Source: RH-AL1 sp050013235
GTDB lineage: Bacteria > Pseudomonadota > Alphaproteobacteria > Rhizobiales > Beijerinckiaceae
Direction: 5' to 3'
DNA: 64,000 nucleotides
NCBI GenBank assembly: GCA_050013235.1
Contig: JBEKFQ010000003.1
Span: 1 to 64,000 of the forward strand
The notes under the pieces were generated by a model. It did no database searches. It was not told the origin of the DNA and saw nothing but the letters and a program-made list of their open reading frames with translations. Within the stretch, counting starts at the first letter, position 1; each line of letters begins with the position of its first letter. Shown here piece after piece: positions 53,539 to 62,175 of this stretch. The position numbers and the translations under genes were made by a program.

Positions 53539-55710
53539 TTCCAAGTTCTCAATGACGGCGAATGGGCGAGGCGCTTGTCCAGCTTGGCGAAGCTCATCCA
53601 TGAGCAAAAGCGCGGCTTCGAAATTCCTCGTATACCGCGGCGTATCGAAAAGCGCCGTTTTCAAACGATTATCTTGCAAACGCTTCTTTATGGCCGCCAA
53701 GCCTGCGGGATCATGCGCCAGCTTCGTCGCCAAGGCTTCGTAAGCTTCGAGCGATTCCATGACAAGCTCCGGCATTTCGATCGCGTGAAGGAGGCTGGCC
53801 GCGACGCGGCTCGCAAATGTCTCGCCCCGGCAGGTGACGAGGGGAAGGCCCGCCCATAAAGCCTCGCTTGCTGTCGTGTGGGCATTGACGGGCAGGGTAT
53901 CCAGAAACAAATCGGCGAGTCCAAGCCGCGCCAAGTGCTGATCCGGCGCGACGAAGGGCGCGAAGACGAGGCGGCTTGGATCGATTCCGCGGGCGGAAGC
54001 CTCCCGCAATAGATTTTCCGCCGCCCGCTTCTTGGGGGTGAGAAGCCACAGGACCGATCCAGGGGTCTCGCGTAGGAGCCGCATCCATATGTCGAAAATA
54101 TCGGGGGTGATCTTATAGGGATTATTGAAACAGCAGAAGACAAATCCGTCTGGCGGCAAACCGGAGCTCGCGCGTCCGGGCATGTCTTTTGGCAAGGCGC
54201 GCAGCCGGTCGTTCGGTTGGTAGCAATGCGGCAAATGGACGATCTTTTCGTCGAAATAAGGCTGATGCTCCAAGGGCGCGACATGCGGATCGGCAATGAT
54301 GTAATCGATGAAAGGCGCGCCCATTGTGCCGGGAAAGCCCAAATAATTGACTTGGACCGGCGCGGGCTCATAGGAGAGAATCTTGACCCGGGCCTCCTGC
54401 GTATAGCCCTTGAGGTCTAGAAGAATGTCGATTTGATCGGCGTGGATTTTCATTGCGGCGCCGGCGTCGGAGAGGCCGCGCAAATCGGTGAAATGGTCGA
54501 AGGCGTTCACGATGCGTTGCCGGAGGGCGCTTCCGTCGTCGGGCCCGAGCGAATAGCCGAAAAGTTCAAAGCGGCCCTTGTCGTGTTGCTCCAGCATGTC
54601 CACGATGAGCATGGCGGTGGCATGGCTGTGGAAATCGGCCGACAGGTAGCCCAGCCGGAGCTTTTCATGCTTTTGATCCACGGCGGCTGGACGATATGGA
54701 GCAAGAGGCGCCGGGGCCAATTTGGTCAAACGTTCACCCCATATGCGCGCGCAGCGCAATTGTTCGGCGGGTGAAGCGCTTGCCGTCATGATGATGAAGG
54801 GTGAAACCAGCCGGCCCTTGTGGTAGCTGTTTTTCCACGCCTCTTCTTGCTGGCCCGCGAGCCCGTTCCAATCGCAAGCGTGTTGCCTGCGGTGGCAGAG
54901 CTCGACCAGGGCCTCGCCATGGCCGGGTTCGAGGCCGATTATTTTTTCGTAGATCGCCATAGCCTCGTCGTCTTCGCCGTGAAGCCGGAGCGCTGCCGCG
55001 AGGTTGAGATAGACATCGGGATGGTGAGGCGCGAGCGCGGTGGCCATGCGGGCCGTGGCAATGGCCAACTCGACTTGCCCGAGCGTTATGAGGACCGCAG
55101 CCATATTATTATAGGCCCGCACATCCTTCGGGCGGTGGCCAATGACCTTCTGGTAGGCATCGAAAGCGTCAACCGGTTTGCCTTGGTCCTCGTGGATCAA
55201 ACCCATTTGAAAATAGACGTCGGGATTGGCCGGCTCGATACGCCGTGCGGTGGTCAGCGCATTCAGAGCCTCGTCATAGAGTCCCGATTCCGCAAGCGCC
55301 TTTGCCGCGATGATGTAATAGTCCGCCTTGGGAGCCGAACGGCTGAGAATAATCGCCTTGCCGCAATGATCGAGGGCCCGCTCCAGAAGCCCTTGCTTGA
55401 GACAGATTTCGGCAAGCCCGCCAAATCCGGCGGACACGCCGGGCTGGAGGCCGATGGCGGTACGGTAGGCATTCTCGGCGCCTTCGAAGTCGCCTTGATC
55501 CTTCAGCGTGGCGCCGAGACCCAGCCACGCATCGACGTGCCGGCGGTCGTGTTCCAGACATGTCCGGAAAAGCGAGGCCGCCGTCGAAAGGCTTCCAGAG
55601 CTTTGCGCGGCGAGCGCCTTGAAATATCCGTCATGCTCGATCGCTTCGGGTGTTGAGCGTCCCGGCGCCTTCGGCTTTAGCGAACGCTTCGTTTGGCGCG
55701 AACGCTTCAT
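53536..55710 (-). CDS. TPR-GT41 glycosyltransferase 1 (O-GlcNAc-transferase-like)
   Basis: About 724 residues. The N-terminal half is tetratricopeptide repeats (for instance AWLGLGATLKDQGDFEGAEN and VYFQMGLIHEDQGKPVDAFD). The C-terminal half is a GT41 domain: LRLGYLSADFHSHATAML, DILLDLKGYTQEARVKIL, VNYLGFPGTMGAPFIDYIIAD, GFVFCCFNNPYKITPDIFDIW and LFLDTLPVNAHTTASEALWA. GT41 enzymes transfer sugars to Ser/Thr of cytoplasmic proteins. Next to flagellin genes, export-competent flagellin is the natural substrate. The long frame upstream overlaps the neighbouring GT41; start MKRSRQTKRS at 55710 chosen. It is a paralogue of the next gene. Confidence 0.9.
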   Translation of the reverse strand: MKRSRQTKRSLKPKAPGRSTPEAIEHDGYFKALAAQSSGSLSTAASLFRTCLEHDRRHVDAWLGLGATLKDQGDFEGAENAYRTAIGLQPGVSAGFGGLAEICLKQGLLERALDHCGKAIILSRSAPKADYYIIAAKALAESGLYDEALNALTTARRIEPANPDVYFQMGLIHEDQGKPVDAFDAYQKVIGHRPKDVRAYNNMAAVLITLGQVELAIATARMATALAPHHPDVYLNLAAALRLHGEDDEAMAIYEKIIGLEPGHGEALVELCHRRQHACDWNGLAGQQEEAWKNSYHKGRLVSPFIIMTASASPAEQLRCARIWGERLTKLAPAPLAPYRPAAVDQKHEKLRLGYLSADFHSHATAMLIVDMLEQHDKGRFELFGYSLGPDDGSALRQRIVNAFDHFTDLRGLSDAGAAMKIHADQIDILLDLKGYTQEARVKILSYEPAPVQVNYLGFPGTMGAPFIDYIIADPHVAPLEHQPYFDEKIVHLPHCYQPNDRLRALPKDMPGRASSGLPPDGFVFCCFNNPYKITPDIFDIWMRLLRETPGSVLWLLTPKKRAAENLLREASARGIDPSRLVFAPFVAPDQHLARLGLADLFLDTLPVNAHTTASEALWAGLPLVTCRGETFASRVAASLLHAIEMPELVMESLEAYEALATKLAHDPAGLAAIKKRLQDNRLKTALFDTPRYTRNFEAALLLMDELRQAGQAPRPFAVIENLE

Positions 55711-55753
55711 GACGCCGCATTCTCCGGAGGAGACGCTGATGCGTGCTTCTGGG

Positions 55754-58117
55754 TCAACATTGATCGGCCACGGCAAAGGCCTCGGGCGGCAGCCCGGACT
55801 GGCGCTGTTCGAACATACGAGTAAGAGCGGCTTCGAAATTCCGGACATAGCGGTCGGAATCGAAAAGAGCCGTGGTGAGGCGGTTGGCTCCCAATTTTTC
55901 TCTTATCCGCTTCAGCTCGGAGGGGTTTCTCGCGAGTTCGAGGGCTTTGGCTTTATAAGCTTCGAGAGAATCCGTGATCAGTTCGGGGAGATCCACGGAG
56001 GTGAGAAGACTGGCGGCAACACGGCCCGAGAACGTATCTCCCAGGCATGTCAAGACCGGAAGTTCCGCCCATAGGGCGTCGCTGGCCGTCGTGTGGGCGT
56101 TATAGGGCAGGGTGTCGAGGAAAAGATCGGCGAGCTTCAGTCTTGCCAAATGCTCGCTGTTAGGCCGGCGCGGCGCGAAGACCAACCGGTTTGGATCGAT
56201 GCCTCGCGCGGCCGCATGATTCCTAAGATTTGTGCTCGCGATCTCGTTGGTTGCAAAGAGCCAGAGCACGGAGCCCGGGACTTCCCGCAACAAATCCATC
56301 CATAGATCGAACATAAAGTCCGGGATCTTGTAGGGATTGTTGAAGCAACAGAAGACGAAACCATTTTCGGGGAGATGATAATCCGCGCGCGAGGCGCTTA
56401 AGGGAGCGATCGCCCGCTTTCTGTCGTTTGGTTGATAACAATTTGGAAGCCAAACTAATTTTTCATGGTACGATCCGGCGTGGCTTTTGGGGACGACAAT
56501 AGGGTCGGCAATGATGTAATCGATATAATCCGCGCCCATCGTGCCGGGATATCCGAGAAAATTGACTTGAATCTGGGCCGGCCGCACGGCGAAGATCTCG
56601 GTTCGGCAATCCTGTGTATAACCTTTCAAATCGATGAGAATATCGATTTCGTCGGCGTAAATTCGCCGCGCCGCCTCCGAGCTGGAGATTGCGCGTAACT
56701 CCCGGAACGTATCGCATGCGTTGATGACGCGTTTGCGTAGTTCGCTCCCGTCGTCGGGGCCGAAGGAGTAAGCGAAGATTTCAAAACGGTCCTTGTGATG
56801 CTTTTCGAGCAATTCGATCATGAGGATCGCGGTCGCGTGATCATGGAAGTCGGATGACACATATCCGACCTTTATCCGGCCGTGATTTTTTGTAACCGGT
56901 TTGGCCGGGAAAGGCTCACGCAGGAAAATACGGTCTCTTTTGTATTTTGCCCATATCAGCGCGGCGCCGAGTTGCATTTCGCGCGTTGAATTGGGGGCGA
57001 TTACAAGGGTGAAAGGCGGGACCGGGGAGTCCTGGCGCCCGGCGAACGAATTCAAAACCCGCAGGCTGGTCTTCAGGCCCTCCCAATCGCATGTGTATTG
57101 CTTGATGAGACAGAATTCGACATGCGATTGGACGAAGTCGGGATCGAGCTCGAGGGCGCGTTTATTCTCCTTCACCGCCTCTTCCCATTTGCCTTCAATT
57201 CTCAGGGAGCGGGCAAGATTGTGATGGGCGATAGCGTCATCCGGGGAAAGGGCAACGACGAATCTGTAGATCGCGGTGGCCAGATCGAACCGGTTATCGG
57301 CATTCATCAGGCCGGCGAGATTCATGTAGGCGCGAATGAACTTCGGTTCGATCTCCAGCGCCTTTTGATAAGCGTCGAACGCGTCCTGTGTCCGGCCTTG
57401 CTCCTGATAAAGAGCGGCTAACGATCTATAGGCTTCGGCATCGTCGGCCCGCGCCTGGGCAATTTGTTCCCAAACGGTCACGGCTTCCTGCTTCCGGCCT
57501 TTCGCGATGAGGAGCTTATAAAGTTCCCGGAGAAGCGGCGGGTTGTCCGGGGTTTCCCGTGCGGCGTTTTTTAAAGCGTCGACGGCATCGTCGACGCGGC
57601 CGAATCGGCATAAGGTGTCGCTTAGGAGAATTTGGATTGGAGCAAGCTTCGGCTTCCCGGTGGCGACCCGTCTAATATCGTCGATCGCTTTTTCACCCTG
57701 GCCTAGATCCTTCCAGATCTCGGAGCGGACAATAAGGCCCTCGCTGGCGGCCGCCTCGATCGCAAAGCCCTTATCGCAAGCATCGAGCGCTTCGCCGAAT
57801 TTGCCGCGCCGGCGAAGAACCTCGGCAAGGCCGAAGTGGTTGCCCGCGATTCCTGGATGGACAGCCAGGGCCTTGCGATAGGCTTCCATCGCGCCGGCGA
57901 GGTTTCCTTGGCGCCGCATCGAGGTGGCGATGCCCGTCAAAGCGTCGGGCTGTTTGGGATCCACGTCCAATATGCGGACATGGAGCGCGGCAGCCTTATA
58001 ATGATTGCCAGCCGCGATTTCGCCGGCCGCCTCTCGCAACAGGGAGGCGATCACATTGCCGGTGGCATCCTCTGCCGCCTTGGACCGGAACGTCTTCAAA
58101 ATCATTTCTTGTGGCAT
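55754..58117 (-). CDS. TPR-GT41 glycosyltransferase 2 (O-GlcNAc-transferase-like)
   Basis: 787 residues, a paralogue of the gene downstream. TPR array residues ~20-330 (including LDVDPKQPDALTGIATSMRR and NHFGLAEVLRRRGKFGEALD), then a GT41 domain with VGYVSSDFHDHATAILMIEL, DILIDLKGYTQDCRTEIF, VNFLGYPGTMGADYIDYIIAD and LFLDTLPYNAHTTASDALWA. It ends about 40 bp before the next gene's start, in the same direction, so the pair probably form an operon read away from flagellin 2 and toward flagellin 1. A predicted cytoplasmic flagellin glycosyltransferase; the sugar donor is not deducible. Confidence 0.9.
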   Translation of the reverse strand: MPQEMILKTFRSKAAEDATGNVIASLLREAAGEIAAGNHYKAAALHVRILDVDPKQPDALTGIATSMRRQGNLAGAMEAYRKALAVHPGIAGNHFGLAEVLRRRGKFGEALDACDKGFAIEAAASEGLIVRSEIWKDLGQGEKAIDDIRRVATGKPKLAPIQILLSDTLCRFGRVDDAVDALKNAARETPDNPPLLRELYKLLIAKGRKQEAVTVWEQIAQARADDAEAYRSLAALYQEQGRTQDAFDAYQKALEIEPKFIRAYMNLAGLMNADNRFDLATAIYRFVVALSPDDAIAHHNLARSLRIEGKWEEAVKENKRALELDPDFVQSHVEFCLIKQYTCDWEGLKTSLRVLNSFAGRQDSPVPPFTLVIAPNSTREMQLGAALIWAKYKRDRIFLREPFPAKPVTKNHGRIKVGYVSSDFHDHATAILMIELLEKHHKDRFEIFAYSFGPDDGSELRKRVINACDTFRELRAISSSEAARRIYADEIDILIDLKGYTQDCRTEIFAVRPAQIQVNFLGYPGTMGADYIDYIIADPIVVPKSHAGSYHEKLVWLPNCYQPNDRKRAIAPLSASRADYHLPENGFVFCCFNNPYKIPDFMFDLWMDLLREVPGSVLWLFATNEIASTNLRNHAAARGIDPNRLVFAPRRPNSEHLARLKLADLFLDTLPYNAHTTASDALWAELPVLTCLGDTFSGRVAASLLTSVDLPELITDSLEAYKAKALELARNPSELKRIREKLGANRLTTALFDSDRYVRNFEAALTRMFEQRQSGLPPEAFAVADQC

Positions 58118-58337
58118 TTTTTGATGAATCCTGATCCGTCTTCTCGCAGGTCGTTAAAATCTGCCACCTGACTCCCGGGGCAGGGCAACGTTATCCACCA
58201 ACTCAGAAACCGATAGCCTGACTCGTCCCGCCATTCGCCGCGCGAAGGTTAGGGCCAGACTGGGAGGGAGGTTAAGGATCGAGCCTTTCGCCAAGCTGAT
58301 GCAGCCGTGGTGCAAATGCGCGCGAATCGCTTGCTCT

Positions 58338-58451
58338 CAAAGCGCGTTCCACCCCTCTGGACTCACCATGGCGACAGGAAATCGCTCTCTTACTCAGGAG
58401 TTGGAGCACGTCCTCGATCGAAAAAGTCTGCAACTTTTCGGGGCTCACTCT
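58338..58451. repeat. Dispersed composite repeat, copy 4
   Basis: First half AAGCGCGTTCCACCCCTCTGG, then TGGACTCACCATGG..AGGAAATCGCTC. Second half GGAGCACGTCCTCGATCGAA, then AAAGTCTGCAACTTTTCGGGG. The same order and junction are seen in copies 1 and 2; the first-half hairpin has decayed. Confidence 0.7.
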
Positions 58452-58664
58452 AGATAAACATCTAAGTTAACAACACGTTACATCCTGCCCGTCCGGGATG
58501 AGCGAGCTTCGGCGCGTTGAAATCGGACGTGGTCGAGGCGGAAATGCCCTCAGGCGGACGCTCGCTCGGCCAGCCTGCCGGGCGAGCGGCTTACGGCAGG
58601 GCAGCGAAAAAAGGAAATTAACGTTAAAATTTACGATTAATAAATCTTCATCGTTCATTGCTTA

Positions 58665-58786
58665 GGGAACGGAAGGTTGGACATCAACGAGCGTGACTCA
58701 GGTCCAAAGGCATTACGCCGTCCTGTCGTGCCGGTTTTGATCCGGAATGTCCCAATCCACTTTCCAACCCACAGGGACTTACAGTT
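58665..58786 (+). promoter_or_regulatory. Conserved structured 5' leader of flagellin 2
   Basis: ACGGAAGGTTGGAC (58669-58682), CCAAAGGCATTACGCCG (58704-58720), TCGTGCCGGT and TCCGGAATGT are shared with the flagellin 1 leader. GGTTGGA (58675-58681) can pair with TCCAACC (58763-58769), which directly precedes the AGGGACT ribosome binding site. Confidence 0.65.
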
Positions 58787-59722
58787 ATGTCGAGCATCCT
58801 CACCAACGTGTCGGCTATGAACGCTGTTTCGAGCCTCACCGCGACTCAGAACGCGCTTTCCGAGACCCAGAACCAGATTTCGACCGGCCTCGCGGTCAGC
58901 AGCGCGAAGGACAATGCCTCGTATTGGTCGATTGCCACCTCCATGCGCTCCGATGTCGGCGCTCTCGCTGCTGTCGGCGATTCGATCAATCTCGGATCTT
59001 CGGTGGTTTCCACAGCATATCAAGCCATCAGTTCGTCGATCTCGATCCTCAATCAGATGAAGAATCTTCTCGTCGATGCGCAGACGGCTGGTCAGGACAC
59101 GACCACGATCGACACGCAACTTCAGCAGCTTCAGCAGCAGCTCCGGACGTTCGCGAACACGGCGACGTTCAACGGCGTGAATCTGCTGGCGACCAGCAGC
59201 ACCGCGTCTGAAAACGTCGTCACATCATTCTCCAAGAACTCCTCGGGCATCGATACGGTTGGCTTTACCGATATTTCCTTGGGCCAGGCGCTCTACAGCA
59301 CCGCGAATGGCGTTCAGGGCGATACGTCTTATACCGGTTCTGGCATTCTGGATTCCGCCAGCACGGTTACCGGCTACAGCATCGATAATCTCGAAGTGGG
59401 CTCGGCGGGTACGGCGGGTTCCGACGCAGCCACCGGCACCTATCTCGCCGACGAGCAGAATCAGGTTGAATCCGCTATCGCTTCCTTGACGACCGCCGCC
59501 AGCACGCTCGGTTCGGTGCTGTCGAATCTCACCGCGCAAGGCACATTCACTACGTCGCTTTCAAGTTCGTTGACGTCCGGTGTCGGCTCTCTCGTCGATG
59601 CGGATATGAACCAAGCGTCGACCCGGTTGAATGCCTTGCAGACCCAACAGCAGTTGGGCATCCAATCGCTCAGCATCGCCAATCAGAACAGCCAACTCAT
59701 CCTGAAACTGTTCGGCGGCTAG
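58787..59722 (+). CDS. fliC: Flagellin 2
   Basis: 311 residues. D0/D1: MSSILTNVSAMNAVSSLTAT and GLAVSSAKDNASYWSIATSM. C-terminal VDADMNQASTRLNALQTQQQ and QSLSIANQNSQLILKLFGG are nearly identical to flagellin 1, while the central region differs and is a few residues shorter. It probably forms a mixed filament with flagellin 1. It has the same leader architecture and its own terminator. Confidence 0.96.
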   Translation: MSSILTNVSAMNAVSSLTATQNALSETQNQISTGLAVSSAKDNASYWSIATSMRSDVGALAAVGDSINLGSSVVSTAYQAISSSISILNQMKNLLVDAQTAGQDTTTIDTQLQQLQQQLRTFANTATFNGVNLLATSSTASENVVTSFSKNSSGIDTVGFTDISLGQALYSTANGVQGDTSYTGSGILDSASTVTGYSIDNLEVGSAGTAGSDAATGTYLADEQNQVESAIASLTTAASTLGSVLSNLTAQGTFTTSLSSSLTSGVGSLVDADMNQASTRLNALQTQQQLGIQSLSIANQNSQLILKLFGG

Positions 59723-59746
59723 TTTATCCGCCAATAGTTTTACTTC

Positions 59747-59776
59747 AAAGGGCCGCGTCACACGCGGCCCTTTTTT
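59747..59776 (+). terminator. Rho-independent terminator after flagellin 2
   Basis: AAGGGCCGCG and CGCGGCCCTT form the stem around TCACA, followed by a T-rich tail. Confidence 0.9.
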
Positions 59777-59844
59777 GTTGCAATCCCCACGCAAGCTTCC
59801 TCACGTAAAATCCGGCTATGTCATAGTCCGGCCCGAGGCAGCGG

Positions 59845-61518
59845 ATGAATTTTCAAGAACAGTTACAAAAGCTCCTGACGAGCCTGTCTCAACTTGGTTG
59901 GCGGCGGCTCACGGCTCTTGGTTTGATCGGCCTGGCGGTCTTCGCCATTACCGGCCTTGGTGGTTATTATCTCAGCCGCCCATCCATGGAAACACTCTAT
60001 GCCGGCCTCGACCGGCAGGACGTGAGCGGAATTGGGGCTGCCTTGACCGAGGCGGGCATTCCCTTCGACGTGAGTTCGGACGGGGCGACCGTTCTGGTCA
60101 AATATAATCAGACGTCGCAAGCTCGCATGTTGCTCGCGGAAAAAGGTCTGCCGCATAGCACCAACGCGGGCTATGAATTGTATGACAAGCTCGGTTCGCT
60201 CGGCCTCACATCCTTCATGCAAGACGTGACACGTGTCCGTGCGATGGAGGGCGAACTTGCGCGCACGATTCAGACGATGAACGGAATCCGGGCGGCACGC
60301 GTTCATATTGTCTTGCCCGATGAAGGCTCCTTCCGGCGCACCAAGCAACCGGCTTCCGCATCGGTGATGATTCGATCCGATACGATCGCCGATGGCCGGA
60401 CGGCGGAAGCGATTCGTCACCTTGTCGCCGCGGCTGTTCCCGGCATGACTGTCGATCTCGTGACCGTTCTCAATACGGATGGCACGGTGCTTTCGAATGA
60501 TGCCAGTTCGGCGGAGGCTGCGCCGGGGCGTATGATCACGCTCGAAAAGACGGTATCCAAGGACATTCAAGACAACATAAGAAAGACACTCACGCCTTAT
60601 CTCGGCTTGCATAATTTCCAAGTGACCGTCGCCGCTAAACTCAACACGGACAACAAGCAAACCAACGAGACGATTTATAATCCGGACTCACGTGTCGAGC
60701 GATCGACGCGTGTGATCAAGGAAAACCAAATCGCCCAGAACAACACGAGCCAAGCAGCGACGACGGTCGCGAACAATCTTCCGGCCGCCGGAGCAGGCGC
60801 GGCCGGCGATAGCAAAGTCTCGAATACCGACAATCAAAAGAAGGAAGAACTCACCAACTACGAATTGTCGTCGAAAGTCGTCACGACGGTGAGCGGCGGC
60901 TATTCGATCGACCATCTTTCCCTCGCCGTTCTCATCAATAAGGCGGCTCTCGTGGCGGCGGCGGCCGAAAAAGGTGGTGCGAGCGTCGACAGTCAAATTA
61001 CCGATATCGAACAGGTGGTGGACTCGGCGGCAGGTCTCAACAAGGCACGCGGCGATACGGTCAAAGTCCTCGCGGTCGAGTTCGTCGATGGCGGACACGA
61101 TCTCGAAGCGATTCCCTCCCAGGGCTTCATGGATATCTTGTTGCGGCAGTCGGGAACCGCGATCAATGCGGTCACGGTGCTGATCGTTTCGATCTTGCTG
61201 ATCTTGTTCGGCATACGCCCCCTGACGCGGGTCTTGGCTCCGTCCGCGCCGGCGGAGATCGCCGCCGCCGATGACGGGATTTCCATGATCGAACCGCTCG
61301 CTGATTTCACCGCGCTGCCAACCTCGTTTGGGGATGACGAAGACATGGCGGGCGGCGGCGCGATGATGGCGATGGATTCCGAGCCCAATCTGATCGAGGA
61401 CGTCACGAATAGACCGAAGCGCTCGCCGCAACGCCGGCTCGAACAAATGGTCGAGTTTGACGAGCAACAAGCCGCGACCATCCTGAAACAATGGGTGCAA
61501 CAAGGGAGCGCGGCTTGA
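59845..61518 (+). CDS. fliF: Flagellar MS-ring protein FliF
   Basis: 557 residues. TM1 lies at about residues 22-42 and TM2 near 437-456. LYAGLDRQDVSGIGAALTEAGIPFDVSSDG and ARMLLAEKGLPHSTNAGYELYDK are ring-building-motif signatures, and RAARVHIVLPDEGSFRR is a conserved block. The C-terminal tail ends with the FliG-binding region. It builds the cytoplasmic-membrane base of the flagellum. Its stop overlaps the following gene's ATG. Confidence 0.97.
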   Translation: MNFQEQLQKLLTSLSQLGWRRLTALGLIGLAVFAITGLGGYYLSRPSMETLYAGLDRQDVSGIGAALTEAGIPFDVSSDGATVLVKYNQTSQARMLLAEKGLPHSTNAGYELYDKLGSLGLTSFMQDVTRVRAMEGELARTIQTMNGIRAARVHIVLPDEGSFRRTKQPASASVMIRSDTIADGRTAEAIRHLVAAAVPGMTVDLVTVLNTDGTVLSNDASSAEAAPGRMITLEKTVSKDIQDNIRKTLTPYLGLHNFQVTVAAKLNTDNKQTNETIYNPDSRVERSTRVIKENQIAQNNTSQAATTVANNLPAAGAGAAGDSKVSNTDNQKKEELTNYELSSKVVTTVSGGYSIDHLSLAVLINKAALVAAAAEKGGASVDSQITDIEQVVDSAAGLNKARGDTVKVLAVEFVDGGHDLEAIPSQGFMDILLRQSGTAINAVTVLIVSILLILFGIRPLTRVLAPSAPAEIAAADDGISMIEPLADFTALPTSFGDDEDMAGGGAMMAMDSEPNLIEDVTNRPKRSPQRRLEQMVEFDEQQAATILKQWVQQGSAA

Positions 61519-62171
61519 TGGGCGCTCCACTCGCGCGCTTCTTGGCCGAGTTCTCGGAAGAGAGGCTGGACAATAGGGCCGGCGAGCTGGACGCCGGCTT
61601 CATGGAAACCGTCGAGCTAGAGCCAGAGCCGGCGCAGTCCGAACCGGTCATTACCTTGACGGTCGCTTCCATCGCCCATGCCCTGCGTGAGGCACGCGAG
61701 ACGGCGGCAGCCGAGGAACGTACTCGTTTGGAAGCCCTGATGGAGGCGCGTCTTGCAGAGCAACACGCGGAGCTGACCGGCGCGTTTGAAGCCTCTCGAG
61801 AGACTTGGGTCAATGAAGAGGGGCAGCGAATCAGCACGAGCCTGGCGGAAGCGGCCACGCGGCTTGGAACGGAGCTTGCGATCGGCGCGGGAAATGCCTT
61901 GCGTCCGCTATTTTCCGTCGCGATCCGGGAACGTATTCTTGCCGAAATGCGGTCGGCATTGGATTCGATCCTCGGCGATCCAGCCCATCCCCCCGTGCGA
62001 ATCGAAGGGCCTATCGATTTACTCACCGCATTTGGGAAAACTCAAACGGGCGATATTGCGATCGACTATGTCGAGGCAGAGCAGGCCGAGCTGACGATTA
62101 TCACCGATCATACGCGGATCGAATCATGCTTCTCCGCATGCCTTGCCGCCTTTCAGCTGAGTGAAGGTTGA
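61518..62171 (+). CDS. fliH: FliH-like flagellar assembly protein
   Basis: About 217 residues, highly acidic, with an Ala/Glu-rich helical middle (IAHALREARETAAAEERTRL) and a C-terminal domain (GDIAIDYVEAEQAELTII) typical of divergent rhizobial FliH-like proteins. FliH regulates the FliI export ATPase; sequence conservation is low, so the call depends partly on position just after fliF (1-bp overlap). The open frame starts slightly earlier inside fliF. Confidence 0.65.
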   Translation: MGAPLARFLAEFSEERLDNRAGELDAGFMETVELEPEPAQSEPVITLTVASIAHALREARETAAAEERTRLEALMEARLAEQHAELTGAFEASRETWVNEEGQRISTSLAEAATRLGTELAIGAGNALRPLFSVAIRERILAEMRSALDSILGDPAHPPVRIEGPIDLLTAFGKTQTGDIAIDYVEAEQAELTIITDHTRIESCFSACLAAFQLSEG

Positions 62172-62175
62172 CGCC

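Larger units (their letters stand above)
58118..58786. other. Intergenic region: composite repeat copy 4 and flagellin 2 promoter/leader
   Basis: About 670 bp between divergent GT41-2 and flagellin 2 genes. The left part shows nothing specific. The repeat copy lies at 58338-58451. An AT-rich stretch (AATTAACGTTAAAATTTACGA near 58616-58635), likely promoter DNA, precedes the conserved leader. No gene is seen. Confidence 0.45.
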
